In this document: positions 28,943 through 36,779 of the stretch, in pieces | How the letters are laid out: each line of letters starts with the position of its first letter | Position numbering within the stretch: position 1 is the first letter of the stretch | Assembly: GCA_002309305.1 (NCBI GenBank) | Contig: DBWR01000070.1 | Location: 84,266 to 148,265 of the forward strand | Source: Treponema sp. UBA1233 | GTDB lineage: Bacteria; Spirochaetota; Spirochaetia; Treponematales; Treponemataceae | DNA: 64,000 nt | Direction: 5' to 3' | The notes under the pieces: generated by a model | What the model was told of the DNA's origin: nothing | Database searches by the model: none | What the model saw: the letters and a program-made list of their open reading frames with translations, nothing else | Translations under genes and position numbers: made by a program

Positions 28943-29001
28943 ACTGGACAAAACAGCTTTTGTAAAGTGGATTTGTCCAGTTTTATTTAGCAAGCTGTTT
29001 T
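28943..29001. repeat. Overlapping palindromes resembling insertion-sequence ends
   Basis: ACTGGACAAA (28943-28952) pairs perfectly with 28972-28981, and AAAACAGCTT (28950-28959) pairs with 28992-29001; the left arms overlap, so only one stem can form. TGGACAAAACA here is identical to eleven bases inside the left end of the IS3-like element at 31357. It may be a relic of insertion-sequence ends. Confidence 0.55.
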
Positions 29002-29047
29002 TTTTCAATACTCCGCTTCTTGCCTATTAGAAAAGATTTGCCATAAC

Positions 29048-29089
29048 AAAAACCCGGAAGATGACTGTATAAAGCCATTGCATTCCGGG
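29048..29089 (-). terminator. Terminator of the HU-like gene
   Basis: Minus strand: CCCGGAA (29083-29089) pairs with TTCCGGG (29053-29059), followed by TTTTTG. It lies 47 nt beyond the stop of the HU-like gene. Confidence 0.7.
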
Positions 29090-29135
29090 AAAAAATAGAG
29101 TATAATTTAACTATCTTTTTTTTAGCTGAAAGGTA

Positions 29136-29516
29136 TCAAGCTCGCTGGCTGAACTTTGTTGCCTTCAGCTTTTCTTTTAGCTTTGGACTAGGCCGGAACA
29201 GAACCCTAAGGGTATCGATGTCCCTGGCTGTTGCATCCTCCGCTTTTTCATGACCGGTAGAAACAGAAAATGAAAGGCGGAATATTCCAAATCCCTCGCA
29301 ATTTACAGCTTCTCCACGCATGAGGTGTGCCGGTATGCTTTGCATGAAACAGGCAATGCATGCCTTTACATCAGCAGGTGTTAGTGACGTTGCCAGGGAT
29401 ATTTCCTCGGCAAGCTCATCGGTTGAGCACTGGTCGCTCCATATGGGAGAGACGTAGTACTTGGGATCAGCGGTTTTGTCCAATGGATTAGGACGTAAAA
29501 TGATGGTATAGTGCAT
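29136..29516 (-). CDS. HU-like DNA-binding protein
   Basis: A 126-residue protein resembling the HU/DNABII-like domain proteins common in Bacteroidetes. The alpha-helical part ADVKACIACFMQSIPAHLMR and the strand GEAVNCEGFGIFRLSFSV match the HU arm region. The ATG at 29516 follows a strong GGAGGTGAT site, so it is preferred over the 15-codon longer start. It has a perfect consensus promoter and a long dyad in the leader. It probably binds DNA as a dimer, perhaps regulating itself; targets are unknown. Confidence 0.65.
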   Translation of the reverse strand: MHYTIILRPNPLDKTADPKYYVSPIWSDQCSTDELAEEISLATSLTPADVKACIACFMQSIPAHLMRGEAVNCEGFGIFRLSFSVSTGHEKAEDATARDIDTLRVLFRPSPKLKEKLKATKFSQRA

Positions 29517-29538
29517 TGTATCACCTCCGTTAAAATTT

Positions 29539-29596
29539 GTTACAAAAACAGCTGTAGTCACATCACAATTGACAAAAGGAAAGTGACTTTTGTAAC
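29539..29596 (-). promoter_or_regulatory. Long dyad in the leader of the HU-like gene
   Basis: GTTACAAAA (29539-29547) is complementary to 29588-29596, and GTCAC (29557-29561) to 29583-29587. It covers the region between promoter and ribosome site and could be an operator or an RNA hairpin. Confidence 0.5.
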
Positions 29597-29603
29597 TAAT
29601 GGT

Positions 29604-29632
29604 ATTATACGATGTGTTTGAGTGAATGTCAA
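29604..29632 (-). promoter_or_regulatory. Perfect consensus promoter of the HU-like gene
   Basis: Minus strand TTGACA (29627-29632), 17-nt spacer, TATAAT (29604-29609). The leader would be about 80 nt and contains the dyad. Confidence 0.8.
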
Positions 29633-29737
29633 TACCAAAAGAACAAAAAGTGATAGAAGTGTAAGAAAAAGTTGTTAAAAAGATAGAATAAAGCTATAAA
29701 AAAGTAACAAAAAAGGAGAAAATAGCTTTATTACCTC

Positions 29738-29765
29738 TTGTTTTTTTTTTATTTGACGATATAAT
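29738..29765 (+). promoter_or_regulatory. Promoter of the AAA ATPase gene (leaderless)
   Basis: TTGTTT (29738-29743), 16-nt T-rich spacer, TATAAT (29760-29765). Only seven bases separate the -10 box from the ATG at 29773, and no ribosome site is present. Confidence 0.55.
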
Positions 29766-29772
29766 AGTCAGT

Positions 29773-31194
29773 ATGATTGAAGACGTTGAAAACAAAGGTG
29801 GAATAGTACGATTTGTATCTCTGGAAATAGAAAATTTCGGATGTGTCAATAAAGGAAAGATCTCCATGGACGATGATTTCCCTGACAAATCAAATGTCTT
29901 GGGATTATACGGGCAGAACGGTTCCGGTAAGTCAACCTTTATAAGGGCTATGGCCTTGCTGCGCTTGTTGTTGTGTGGTGCTTACATTACAGATGTCCAG
30001 GACTACATAACTGCTGGTGAGAACTGGATGTCCTTGAAGGCTGATTTCAACGTTTTTGCCGGGGTCCATAAAAAATTAATGACTTATTTTATAAAGATCC
30101 ATGCAATAAGCCCGATGCAAAACAACGGTCAAAAGTGGCGCGTGTCAGAGGAAGAAATAAATCTCTATGATATTGATAATCTGAAGGGCAAGACAAGCCT
30201 CGTCTTTGTAAGGGATAATCCGGTTTCCCTTGTACAACCTGCCACTGTAAAGAAAATGCTTTCAAATTATATTGAAAAAAAATCTGGTATAACAAAGGAC
30301 ATAGCGGCCCAACTGTTTTTTTTAAGGCAGCAGGATAAATCGGACTTTTATGGAGCCTCATTTATTTTTGGTGAAGACATGATTTCTCTGTATAAGTCAT
30401 TTGCTGCAGAAAGCAAAAATGATTCAATAATTGATTATCTTCCTGTAATTCAAGAATATGCTAAAAACTTCCTTTTTGTAATAACAGATTCATTCTGGAA
30501 AGAGAGTTCAAGAAATGAGGTGCTTCCAATAATCTTTCCAAATCAGAAAATCTGGGAAAATGAGGCAATCAATTATTTCCCAGTAAACCTTAATAAACCA
30601 ACTTTTTCAAAGGAAGAAGTACAGGGAGATTTTCTGGGCTTGATTGACCGGCTGAATTCCTTCATAGCTACAGTTGCGCCTGGCACAAGATTGCTTGCGG
30701 AGGTCAACCGAAATGTATTGGAAAAACCGGACGGAACCTTCTACGATGTATATACCGTCAAGGATGATAAAATAATCCCCATCAGATTTGAAAGTGCTGG
30801 TATAAAAAGGTTACTTTCCATCATTGGGATACTTGTCATGGCTTACGGTAACGGTTCTGTAATGCTCTGCATAGATGAAATGGACAGCAGCATCCATGAT
30901 CATGTTCTTGAGGTGTTTTTCAAGCTTTTTTTGGAAAGCGGAAAGGGGCAAATTTTCTTTGCGTCTAACAATCAGCATTTGATGGAAATTTTGGACAAGA
31001 GCCAGTGCTGGTTAACGACGACAAAACCTTCGGATCGTTATACAAGGCTGAAATACGTCAAACCGAATAACAATCTGCACAGCCTTTACATGACCCTTGT
31101 CGAAAAAGGCGGTGACGAGAAAAACCCAGATCTGTTCAATCCTTTGGATGTTGAGGGAATGAAAAAAGTATTTGACGAGGCGTTTGGAAAGTGA
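29773..31194 (+). CDS. AAA-family ATPase, orphan (OLD/ABC-like ATP-binding)
   Basis: A 473-residue ATPase with an ABC/SMC-like head. It has VSLEIENFGCVNKGKISM (first strand), Walker A GLYGQNGSGKSTFIRAMALL at residues ~48-67 and Walker B VMLCIDEMDSSIHDHVLE near residue 370, then a switch region QIFFASNNQHLMEIL. Such proteins often work with a small effector, for example RloB/AbiL-type partners in phage defence, but no partner follows: after the stop there are only short frames and then an insertion sequence. So it may be a remnant of a defence pair or act alone. Translation appears leaderless. Confidence 0.7.
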   Translation: MIEDVENKGGIVRFVSLEIENFGCVNKGKISMDDDFPDKSNVLGLYGQNGSGKSTFIRAMALLRLLLCGAYITDVQDYITAGENWMSLKADFNVFAGVHKKLMTYFIKIHAISPMQNNGQKWRVSEEEINLYDIDNLKGKTSLVFVRDNPVSLVQPATVKKMLSNYIEKKSGITKDIAAQLFFLRQQDKSDFYGASFIFGEDMISLYKSFAAESKNDSIIDYLPVIQEYAKNFLFVITDSFWKESSRNEVLPIIFPNQKIWENEAINYFPVNLNKPTFSKEEVQGDFLGLIDRLNSFIATVAPGTRLLAEVNRNVLEKPDGTFYDVYTVKDDKIIPIRFESAGIKRLLSIIGILVMAYGNGSVMLCIDEMDSSIHDHVLEVFFKLFLESGKGQIFFASNNQHLMEILDKSQCWLTTTKPSDRYTRLKYVKPNNNLHSLYMTLVEKGGDEKNPDLFNPLDVEGMKKVFDEAFGK

Positions 31195-31356
31195 CAAGTT
31201 AGTGGAATTGGTTAATCACTGAATGAAAACATATATATCATAATTTATTAAGGTATATACTTTAGTCAGCTATGATATATACTTTACAGAATTAAGGTAT
31301 ATATGAAAATCCAATTCATTCCTAGTAAAAATCTTCAAGATATGATATAATAATAC
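31195..31356. other. AT-rich spacer with short direct repeats and gene scraps
   Basis: ATTAAGGTATATA occurs twice (about 31249 and 31291), with TATGATATATACTTTA between. A 15-codon frame MKIQFIPSKNLQDMI (31303-31350) ends just before the IS left end and may be the tip of a disrupted gene. No other signal seen. Confidence 0.4.
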
Positions 31357-31404
31357 TGTACTGCCTAAGCGCAACTTGGACAAAACAAAAAAGCTAATAA
31401 GGTG
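31357..31404. repeat. Left inverted repeat of the IS3-like element
   Basis: Reads TGTACTGCCTAAG, then AACTTGGACA and AGCTAATAAGGTG; matches the right end in inverted order with a few mismatches. Confidence 0.75.
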
Positions 31405-31430
31405 TATAATACAGGTAAAGGGGGCACCTT

Positions 31431-31751
31431 ATGGCAGAACGGAAACACTACACAGCAGAGGAAAAGGCTGCTATCGTACTTGAAGTGATTCAGGATGGGA
31501 AGAAAATCTCCGAAGTTGCTGAGGAGCATCAGATACACCCGAATCAAATCATGAACTGGAGGAAGCAGACTCTTGAAAGCATGGCAGAACTCTTCAAGAC
31601 TGAGCGGAAGGACATCACCGCAAAAAAGGAAAAGCGTGAAATCTCCGAGATGAAGGAACAGATTGCGAAAAAGGATTCCATAATCGCTGAACTTGCGGGC
31701 GAGAACATGGCCCTTAAAAAAAATTTCTCTGGCCGGATATCGGGAAAATAA
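31431..31751 (+). CDS. IS3-family transposase OrfA
   Basis: A 106-residue protein with the Tnp_1-type helix-turn-helix at residues ~8-50 (YTAEEKAAIVLEVIQDGKKI then SEVAEEHQIHPNQIMNWRKQ) and a C-terminal leucine-zipper-like helix (EMKEQIAKKDSIIAELAGEN). It binds the inverted repeats and normally joins OrfB by -1 frameshifting; an A-rich stretch (AAAAAAAA near 31715) is present. Since OrfB is broken, transposition is unlikely. Confidence 0.88.
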   Translation: MAERKHYTAEEKAAIVLEVIQDGKKISEVAEEHQIHPNQIMNWRKQTLESMAELFKTERKDITAKKEKREISEMKEQIAKKDSIIAELAGENMALKKNFSGRISGK

Positions 31752-32392
31752 AGGCGAGCCTTGAGCTTCGGATGCTGATAAGCGGAGAGGCACATGAGAA
31801 AGGTTTCCATCAGCCCGAAAAACCTAACGAGCAGTGGCACACCGACTTCTCGTACATTCGGATTGGCGGGAAGTTCTATTACTTCTCTGCGGTTCTTGAC
31901 GGCTACTCCCGGAAAATCCTCGTATGGGATTTATTCGAGGACATGAAGGAGTTCAACGTGGAGCTTCTGGTAACGAAGGCGAAGGAAGTTTATCCCGATG
32001 CGAAGCCTAGGATCATACACGACAACGGAAAAAAGTATGTCAGCGATGATTTCCACAAGCTTCTCGTCCAGCTTGAGATTGTGGACTCAAGGACACGTCC
32101 TTTCCATCCGCAGTCAAACGGCAAGGTCGAACGCTTCCACAGGACCTTAAAGAATTAGCATGTGAGGCGTACACCGTACGTATCGGCATCTTATGCGGAA
32201 CTCAAAATCGCAGGATGGATCTGCTGGTACAACTCGGAGAGGCTGAATGGGGCAATATTCTACCTGACACCAGATGAAGTTTTCGAAGGAAAGATGGAAG
32301 AAAGGCTTGAAGAAAGAAAAATGAAGCTTTATAATGCAAGTATCAGGCGGCAGAAATTCTGGAAAAATAAACAAAACTTCCAGAGTGCTTGA
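31752..32392 (+). pseudogene. Broken IS3-family OrfB (rve integrase domain)
   Basis: The region encodes NEQWHTDFSYIRIGGKFYYF (first Asp), PRIIHDNGKKYVSDDF (second Asp) and PQSNGKVERFHRTLKN (Glu), the DDE triad of the IS3 transposase, then a TAG at 32156 that interrupts a continuing frame (VRRTPYVSASYAELKIAGWI to the stop at 32392). About 120 N-terminal residues before the catalytic core are missing. A deletion plus a nonsense mutation make it inactive. Confidence 0.85.
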
Positions 32393-32393
32393 C

Positions 32394-32442
32394 CACCTTA
32401 TTAGCTTTTGCAAATCTGTCCAAGTTCACCTTAGGCGGAACA
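32394..32442. repeat. Right inverted repeat of the IS3-like element
   Basis: Inverted match to the left end, reading inward TGTTCCGCCTAAG then AACTTGGACA and AGCTAATAAGGTG. Confidence 0.75.
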
Positions 32443-32470
32443 CTTAAAACACTAAAGATATGGAGGATTT

Positions 32471-33724
32471 ATGAAAAAATCAATAATTTTTCTTTTTATT
32501 CTATTTTCCTTTTTTTTCTCATCATGTACTTTTAACACTAAAAACCCTGACGAAGATACAAGCTTTGCAATGTATGAGAAATTTATTGTTTCAGATGATG
32601 TTTTGCAATCGACCGGAATCCCGACTGTTTCTATTCAAACAGAAGGTAATTCAAAAATTTTAAGTAAAGAAGACTGGACCTCGGCAACGGTAGGAATTTC
32701 AAATGCATCAGAAGAAGAATGGAATTTTGAAACGACAGAAGTTTCAATACGTGGTCGTGGGAATTTTTCCTGGTCACAGCCAAAAAGATCATACGCCTTA
32801 AAGTTTTCAAAGAAACAATCTGTTTGTGGAATGCCAAAACACAAACGTTGGGTGTTGCTCGCAAATTACAATGATAATTCTTTTATGAAAAATGTTGTTG
32901 CGTTCTACTTAAGTAAGCACCTTGGAATGGACTATACTGTAAAAGGTGAATATGTAAATCTAGTTTTAAATGGAAATTATGTTGGCTTGTACTGGCTCTG
33001 TGAAGCTATCAAAATAGATAAATCTCGTGTAAATATTGATGAAGAAAATGATTATTTAATCGAAATGGATGTTTATTATGATGAAACTTGGAAATTTCAT
33101 TCAAATTACAAGAAACTTCCATACATGATTAAAAATGATGATAATATGACTGATGAAAAACTGTCAAACATAAAAAATCATGTTAGAGAAATGGAAGCTG
33201 TTTTATACAATTCAAATTTTCCATTTACAGACGAGACCAAAACAACTTATGATGAGACATACAAGAATTTCATTGATCTAAAATCATTTGCACAATTTTA
33301 TCTCGTTAATGAAATTATGTATAATGAAGAGCTTAACCATCCAAAAAGTTGTTATTTCACATTAAAATCAGAAACAGGAATATTAAAAGCTGGTCCTGTA
33401 TGGGACTTTGATTGGGCAGGTTACAATCCATCAAATACTTTAGGATTAAAGAAAACTATTTATTTTGATGCATTGTTCAAAATACCACAATTCAATGAAG
33501 AGCTTAATACAATAATAAGCAAATTATCAACCTCTGAAATATCATCGGAAATTAGTTCAACACAATCGAAAATAAGAGCCTCAGTAGAATTAGATGGTAA
33601 AAGATGGGGAACAAAACACAGAAATCCTGTAGGTGAAAAACGAAATAATTTCGATGAATATGTATCTTATCTTGAAGATTGTGTAATAACAAGAGTAGAA
33701 TATATGAAAAATAATCCGTTTTAA
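32471..33724 (+). CDS. CotH-like kinase-family lipoprotein
   Basis: A 417-residue secreted lipoprotein: hydrophobic signal ending FSFFFSSC, with Cys19 as lipid anchor under relaxed spirochete rules. The mature part matches the CotH family, protein kinases first described in spore coats: VSIRGRGNFSWSQPKRSYAL, KRWVLLANYNDNSFMKN (core), YVGLYWLCEAIKIDKSRV and GPVWDFDWAGYN (metal-binding Asp residues). Spirochetes do not form spores, so it may phosphorylate surface proteins or glycans. GGAGG lies before the ATG. A paralogue is at 45388-46686. Strong terminator at its 3' side. Confidence 0.82.
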   Translation: MKKSIIFLFILFSFFFSSCTFNTKNPDEDTSFAMYEKFIVSDDVLQSTGIPTVSIQTEGNSKILSKEDWTSATVGISNASEEEWNFETTEVSIRGRGNFSWSQPKRSYALKFSKKQSVCGMPKHKRWVLLANYNDNSFMKNVVAFYLSKHLGMDYTVKGEYVNLVLNGNYVGLYWLCEAIKIDKSRVNIDEENDYLIEMDVYYDETWKFHSNYKKLPYMIKNDDNMTDEKLSNIKNHVREMEAVLYNSNFPFTDETKTTYDETYKNFIDLKSFAQFYLVNEIMYNEELNHPKSCYFTLKSETGILKAGPVWDFDWAGYNPSNTLGLKKTIYFDALFKIPQFNEELNTIISKLSTSEISSEISSTQSKIRASVELDGKRWGTKHRNPVGEKRNNFDEYVSYLEDCVITRVEYMKNNPF

Positions 33725-33763
33725 GAGATTATTAATCAACCAGAGTTGTTGTATAAAAAGGTA

Positions 33764-33794
33764 TTTATCAGAAAGATTTTATCTTTCTGATAAA
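33764..33794. terminator. Bidirectional terminator between convergent genes
   Basis: A perfect 14-bp stem, TTTATCAGAAAGAT with ATCTTTCTGATAAA (33764-33777 and 33781-33794), loop TTT, followed by TTTT on the plus strand. It also contains the stop codon of the minus-strand glycosyltransferase, so it can serve both genes. Confidence 0.8.
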
Positions 33795-34550
33795 TTTTAT
33801 AATTCCATAGGGAATGAAATTTTTTAAGAATTCTTTAAGCGGATTTCTATGATAATTCCCATATTTTTTCAATATTTTATCCTTTTCTTTCCAACGAGCT
33901 TTGTTAACAATACTGCTAAGTCCCCCGCCTTCAAAATTACAAATAATGTGGTTTATCCAAAAGAACTTCGCGCCGTTTTTTTTGAATCTGTTCCAAAGCT
34001 CAAAGTCGGCATAAATTTTATATTGCTCATCATAATTTCCGAATTTTTTATGTAAGTCCAATGGAATAAACGCAGCCTGATGGGAAAGAGGTGTTGTATC
34101 GATATTTACAGAGGAAGGCCCCTCTGCACCAATAAATATTCCATTATCATATTTACTAATTGCACCATACAGGACGCTGCCTGGATTATCTTTTTCCCAA
34201 AATGGCAGTTTTTCAAGGGAATCGGGTATGAAGCAATCTCCAGAATTCATCATGTTCACAAGAATGCCATTAGCATGTTCAAGGCCTTTATTCATGGCAT
34301 TGTAAATACCTTTGTCGGGTTCACTGCACCAATAGGTTATTTTATTGGCATATTTAGGATTTTTAAGAAATTCTTTAATTACATCAACACTGTCATCTGT
34401 ACTTGCACCATCTATGATAATATACTCATAGTCATTAAAGGTGAGGTTAAAGACGGATTCCATAGTTTTCCTCAATCCTGTTGCATTATTGCGATTTACA
34501 GTTATAATGGATAGAAGAGGATTACCGCTAGATTTATTGTAAGATTCCAT
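33768..34550 (-). CDS. GT2 glycosyltransferase
   Basis: A 260-residue GT-A transferase of the WcaA/ WbbD-like group. It has LLSIITVNRNNATGLRKTME, the catalytic YIIIDGASTDDSVDVI, CSEPDKGIYNAMNKGLEHA and PLSHQAAFIPLDLHKKFGNY. AAGGAA precedes the ATG. It follows another GT2 gene by ten bases, and its stop lies inside the terminator stem. The acceptor is likely a lipid-linked glycan; sugar unknown. Confidence 0.9.
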   Translation of the reverse strand: MESYNKSSGNPLLSIITVNRNNATGLRKTMESVFNLTFNDYEYIIIDGASTDDSVDVIKEFLKNPKYANKITYWCSEPDKGIYNAMNKGLEHANGILVNMMNSGDCFIPDSLEKLPFWEKDNPGSVLYGAISKYDNGIFIGAEGPSSVNIDTTPLSHQAAFIPLDLHKKFGNYDEQYKIYADFELWNRFKKNGAKFFWINHIICNFEGGGLSSIVNKARWKEKDKILKKYGNYHRNPLKEFLKNFIPYGIIKFIRKIKSF

Positions 34551-34560
34551 AATGATTCCT

Positions 34561-35499
34561 TTATCTACTTGATTTTATTTTCTTATACATCCTAGGAAAA
34601 TGTAAAGCCAATTGTAATTTAAGTTTTAAAAACAACGGGGCGGAAGATTCCCTAAAGAATTCTTTTACGTAATGCTTCCATTTTCTACAATAGATTGGAT
34701 AATCAATAAAAGTGTTAATCATGTCTCCACCTATGTAATTCCAAGCATATTCTGCAAGTTCTTTTTCATTAACAGAATTAAAAAAACGGGCCCTCTCCAT
34801 ACCGGCCCAAATTGAGTCATCAAGATTCTTAAAAGATTTGGTATGGCAGATGCTGTTCTCGTTTACAGAGTTTACGTAATATAGAGGCATTTTTGACGAT
34901 GCGATTTTTTTCGAGGTATATAAAAATTTACAAATGGTAGCAGAATCTTCATAATTGCGGCCATCCGGAAACTGCTTTACTTCTTGACGTTTGTATAGTT
35001 TTGCCCAGGCCATCGTAGAAACCTTTTGTGTTGTAAACAGTTCTTTGCAAGCTTCTTTTCCATCCATAACAAAAACAGGATATTCGAAATCGTCAGGTTT
35101 AGGAATGAAATTTTCCGTCTGTATTGGATCATAAGAAACGCATGAGATGTCGGCGTTATTTTGAATAAGCATTTCATATAGTTTTTCGATATATACTGAT
35201 GATATAAAATCATCCGAATCTACATAAGAAATTAACTCTCCCTTTGAGTGGGAAAAAGCAAAATTACGGGCAGAGGAAAGGCCTCCATTTTGTTTATGAA
35301 GAACAATAATTCTGGAATCCTTTTTTGCCCATTCATCACACAGTGCCGGACAATTGTCTGGGCTACCATCATCCACAAGAATGATTTCGAGGTTTTTGTA
35401 TGTTTGGTTAACAACGCTGTTTATACAACGGTGCAGATATTTTTCAACATTATAGACAGGAATAATAATGCTTATAAGTGGTCCAGAAGAATCTATCAT
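34561..35499 (-). CDS. GT2 glycosyltransferase
   Basis: A 312-residue GT2 enzyme with the classical opening LISIIIPVYNVEKYLHRCIN, EIILVDDGSPDNCPALCDEW, QNGGLSSARNFAFSHSKG and YVDSDDFIS (metal-binding DXD). First gene of a two-gene minus-strand unit with 33768-34550. The ATG at 35499 has no ribosome site; a TATAAT lies seven bases before it, so translation may be leaderless. Confidence 0.92.
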   Translation of the reverse strand: MIDSSGPLISIIIPVYNVEKYLHRCINSVVNQTYKNLEIILVDDGSPDNCPALCDEWAKKDSRIIVLHKQNGGLSSARNFAFSHSKGELISYVDSDDFISSVYIEKLYEMLIQNNADISCVSYDPIQTENFIPKPDDFEYPVFVMDGKEACKELFTTQKVSTMAWAKLYKRQEVKQFPDGRNYEDSATICKFLYTSKKIASSKMPLYYVNSVNENSICHTKSFKNLDDSIWAGMERARFFNSVNEKELAEYAWNYIGGDMINTFIDYPIYCRKWKHYVKEFFRESSAPLFLKLKLQLALHFPRMYKKIKSSR

Positions 35500-35506
35500 A
35501 CTGTTT

Positions 35507-35535
35507 ATTATAGCACAACTAAATATAAAAGAAAA
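35507..35535 (-). promoter_or_regulatory. Promoter of the two-gene GT2 unit (leaderless)
   Basis: Minus strand -10 TATAAT (35507-35512) with a weak -35 TTTTCT (35530-35535) at 17 nt. Seven bases to the ATG. Confidence 0.45.
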
Positions 35536-35544
35536 GCATATGTA

Positions 35545-35573
35545 TTGATTTTTATATACTTTGACTATATACT
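35545..35573 (+). promoter_or_regulatory. Promoter of the 35.6-38.6 kb operon
   Basis: TTGATT (35545-35550), 17-nt spacer, TATACT (35568-35573). The same pair of hexamers with the same spacing occurs before ugd (39933-39961). Confidence 0.6.
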
Positions 35574-35623
35574 AAATTAGATAAATATGTAAATACTATA
35601 GATGGTATGGAGATTTTTCCTTT

Positions 35624-36778
35624 ATGAAAATAGGATTGTATATAAAGGATATTTTATACGCAACAGGCGGAACAGAAAGCTATACCGTTCGCATGGCACA
35701 GATATTGACATCAATATATCAGGATGCGGAGATATATTTTGTATCAGAGTGTTATGACAAAAAGAATGTCCCGGCTAATAATGAATTTGTTAAAATTTTG
35801 AACTCAAAATATGGCACGAAACTTGATGATAAGAGTATTTCCCTCCTACCTATTCATGGTTTCTATAAAAATAAAATTAGATCGATGTTGCTTAGGAAAA
35901 AAATAGAAAATGCTTCAAAATCATTTGATTTGTTTTTCTATTGTAGCAGGGGTCATTATACGTTTAAGGCCAAGAAAAATATTGCTATAATTCATTTTCC
36001 AATGGAAAAACTTGAAAATATCCATAATAAATCAAATTTCATCATAAAAAGAATTATGGCTCATAAAGATACCGTATATGCAAATAGTTACGATATGTTT
36101 CTTCCTAATTCAATTTTCACCCAAGGTTTCATGAAAAAAAAATGGCCAGAGATACCTGAAAGTAAAATAAAGTTGTTATACCCTCCTGTAATACAGATTC
36201 CTCAAATCAATTGTGAAAGAAAAAATCAGATATTTGTATGCTCAAGAATAGAACGCGACAAGAATTTAGAATCACTTATCGATGCTTTTAGAAAATCAGA
36301 CTTTCTGACTTCAAATTATTCCCTTGTTATTGCAGGAGGTTCTGATGAGGGTAGCTTATATCTGCCGGAACTTCAAGACTATGCAAAAGGATGCAATATC
36401 AAAATTTTTGAAAATGCGACTTTTAATCAAATTTCACAATTCTATAATGAGTCAACATTCTTCTGGCATTGCAAGGGGTATGGGGTTGATGAAAACAAAG
36501 ATCCTTATAAATGCGAACATTTTGGTATAACAACAGTTGAGGCAATGTCAGTCGGTTGCATTCCGGTTGTAATTAATAAGGGTGGTCAAAAAGAAATTGT
36601 CACAGATAACTGTGGAGAAAAATGGTTGACTTTAGAAGAATTGATAGAAAAAACGGAAAAGCTGGCAAAAAATTCGCTTCTTCAAAAGGAGTATTCAGAA
36701 AACTGCAGAAAAAGAGCTAAAGATTTTCTCATAGATGCTTTTTCTGAAAATCTTAATAAGTTGCTGGGAACCGAATAA
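35624..36778 (+). CDS. GT4-type glycosyltransferase
   Basis: A 384-residue GT-B enzyme. N-terminal DILYATGGTESYTVRMAQ carries the acceptor-domain glycine loop; the C-terminal half shows IFVCSRIERDKNLESLIDAF and HFGITTVEAMSVGCIPVVIN, a variant EX7E region, with FWHCKGYGVDENKDP before it. The latter insertion is typical of mannosyl- or fucosyltransferases of the WbnH group, but the sugar cannot be assigned. First gene of a three-gene plus operon. Confidence 0.88.
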   Translation: MKIGLYIKDILYATGGTESYTVRMAQILTSIYQDAEIYFVSECYDKKNVPANNEFVKILNSKYGTKLDDKSISLLPIHGFYKNKIRSMLLRKKIENASKSFDLFFYCSRGHYTFKAKKNIAIIHFPMEKLENIHNKSNFIIKRIMAHKDTVYANSYDMFLPNSIFTQGFMKKKWPEIPESKIKLLYPPVIQIPQINCERKNQIFVCSRIERDKNLESLIDAFRKSDFLTSNYSLVIAGGSDEGSLYLPELQDYAKGCNIKIFENATFNQISQFYNESTFFWHCKGYGVDENKDPYKCEHFGITTVEAMSVGCIPVVINKGGQKEIVTDNCGEKWLTLEELIEKTEKLAKNSLLQKEYSENCRKRAKDFLIDAFSENLNKLLGTE

Positions 36779-36779
36779 T

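Larger units (their letters stand above)
28863..29135. other. Non-coding stretch with palindromes and a terminator
   Basis: No credible reading frame is seen. It holds the upstream flank of the fdtA promoter, the palindromic segment at 28943-29001 and the terminator of the HU-like gene at 29048-29089. Confidence 0.6.
31357..32442 (+). mobile_element. Degenerate IS3-family insertion sequence
   Basis: A 1086-bp element with imperfect terminal inverted repeats: left 31357-31404 and right 32394-32442 share GCCTAAG, AACTTGGACA and AGCTAATAAGGTG in register, and both begin TG. It carries orfA and a broken orfB with the IS3 DDE residues. At ~1.1 kb it is shorter than usual (1.2-1.5 kb) because the start of orfB is deleted. 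No clear target-site duplication was found, so it may be old. Confidence 0.85.

Noticed and set aside
28943..29001. A transcription attenuator for the fdtA operon
   Set aside because: The stems lie upstream of the strong fdtA promoter, so they would not be in its transcript unless a second promoter exists.
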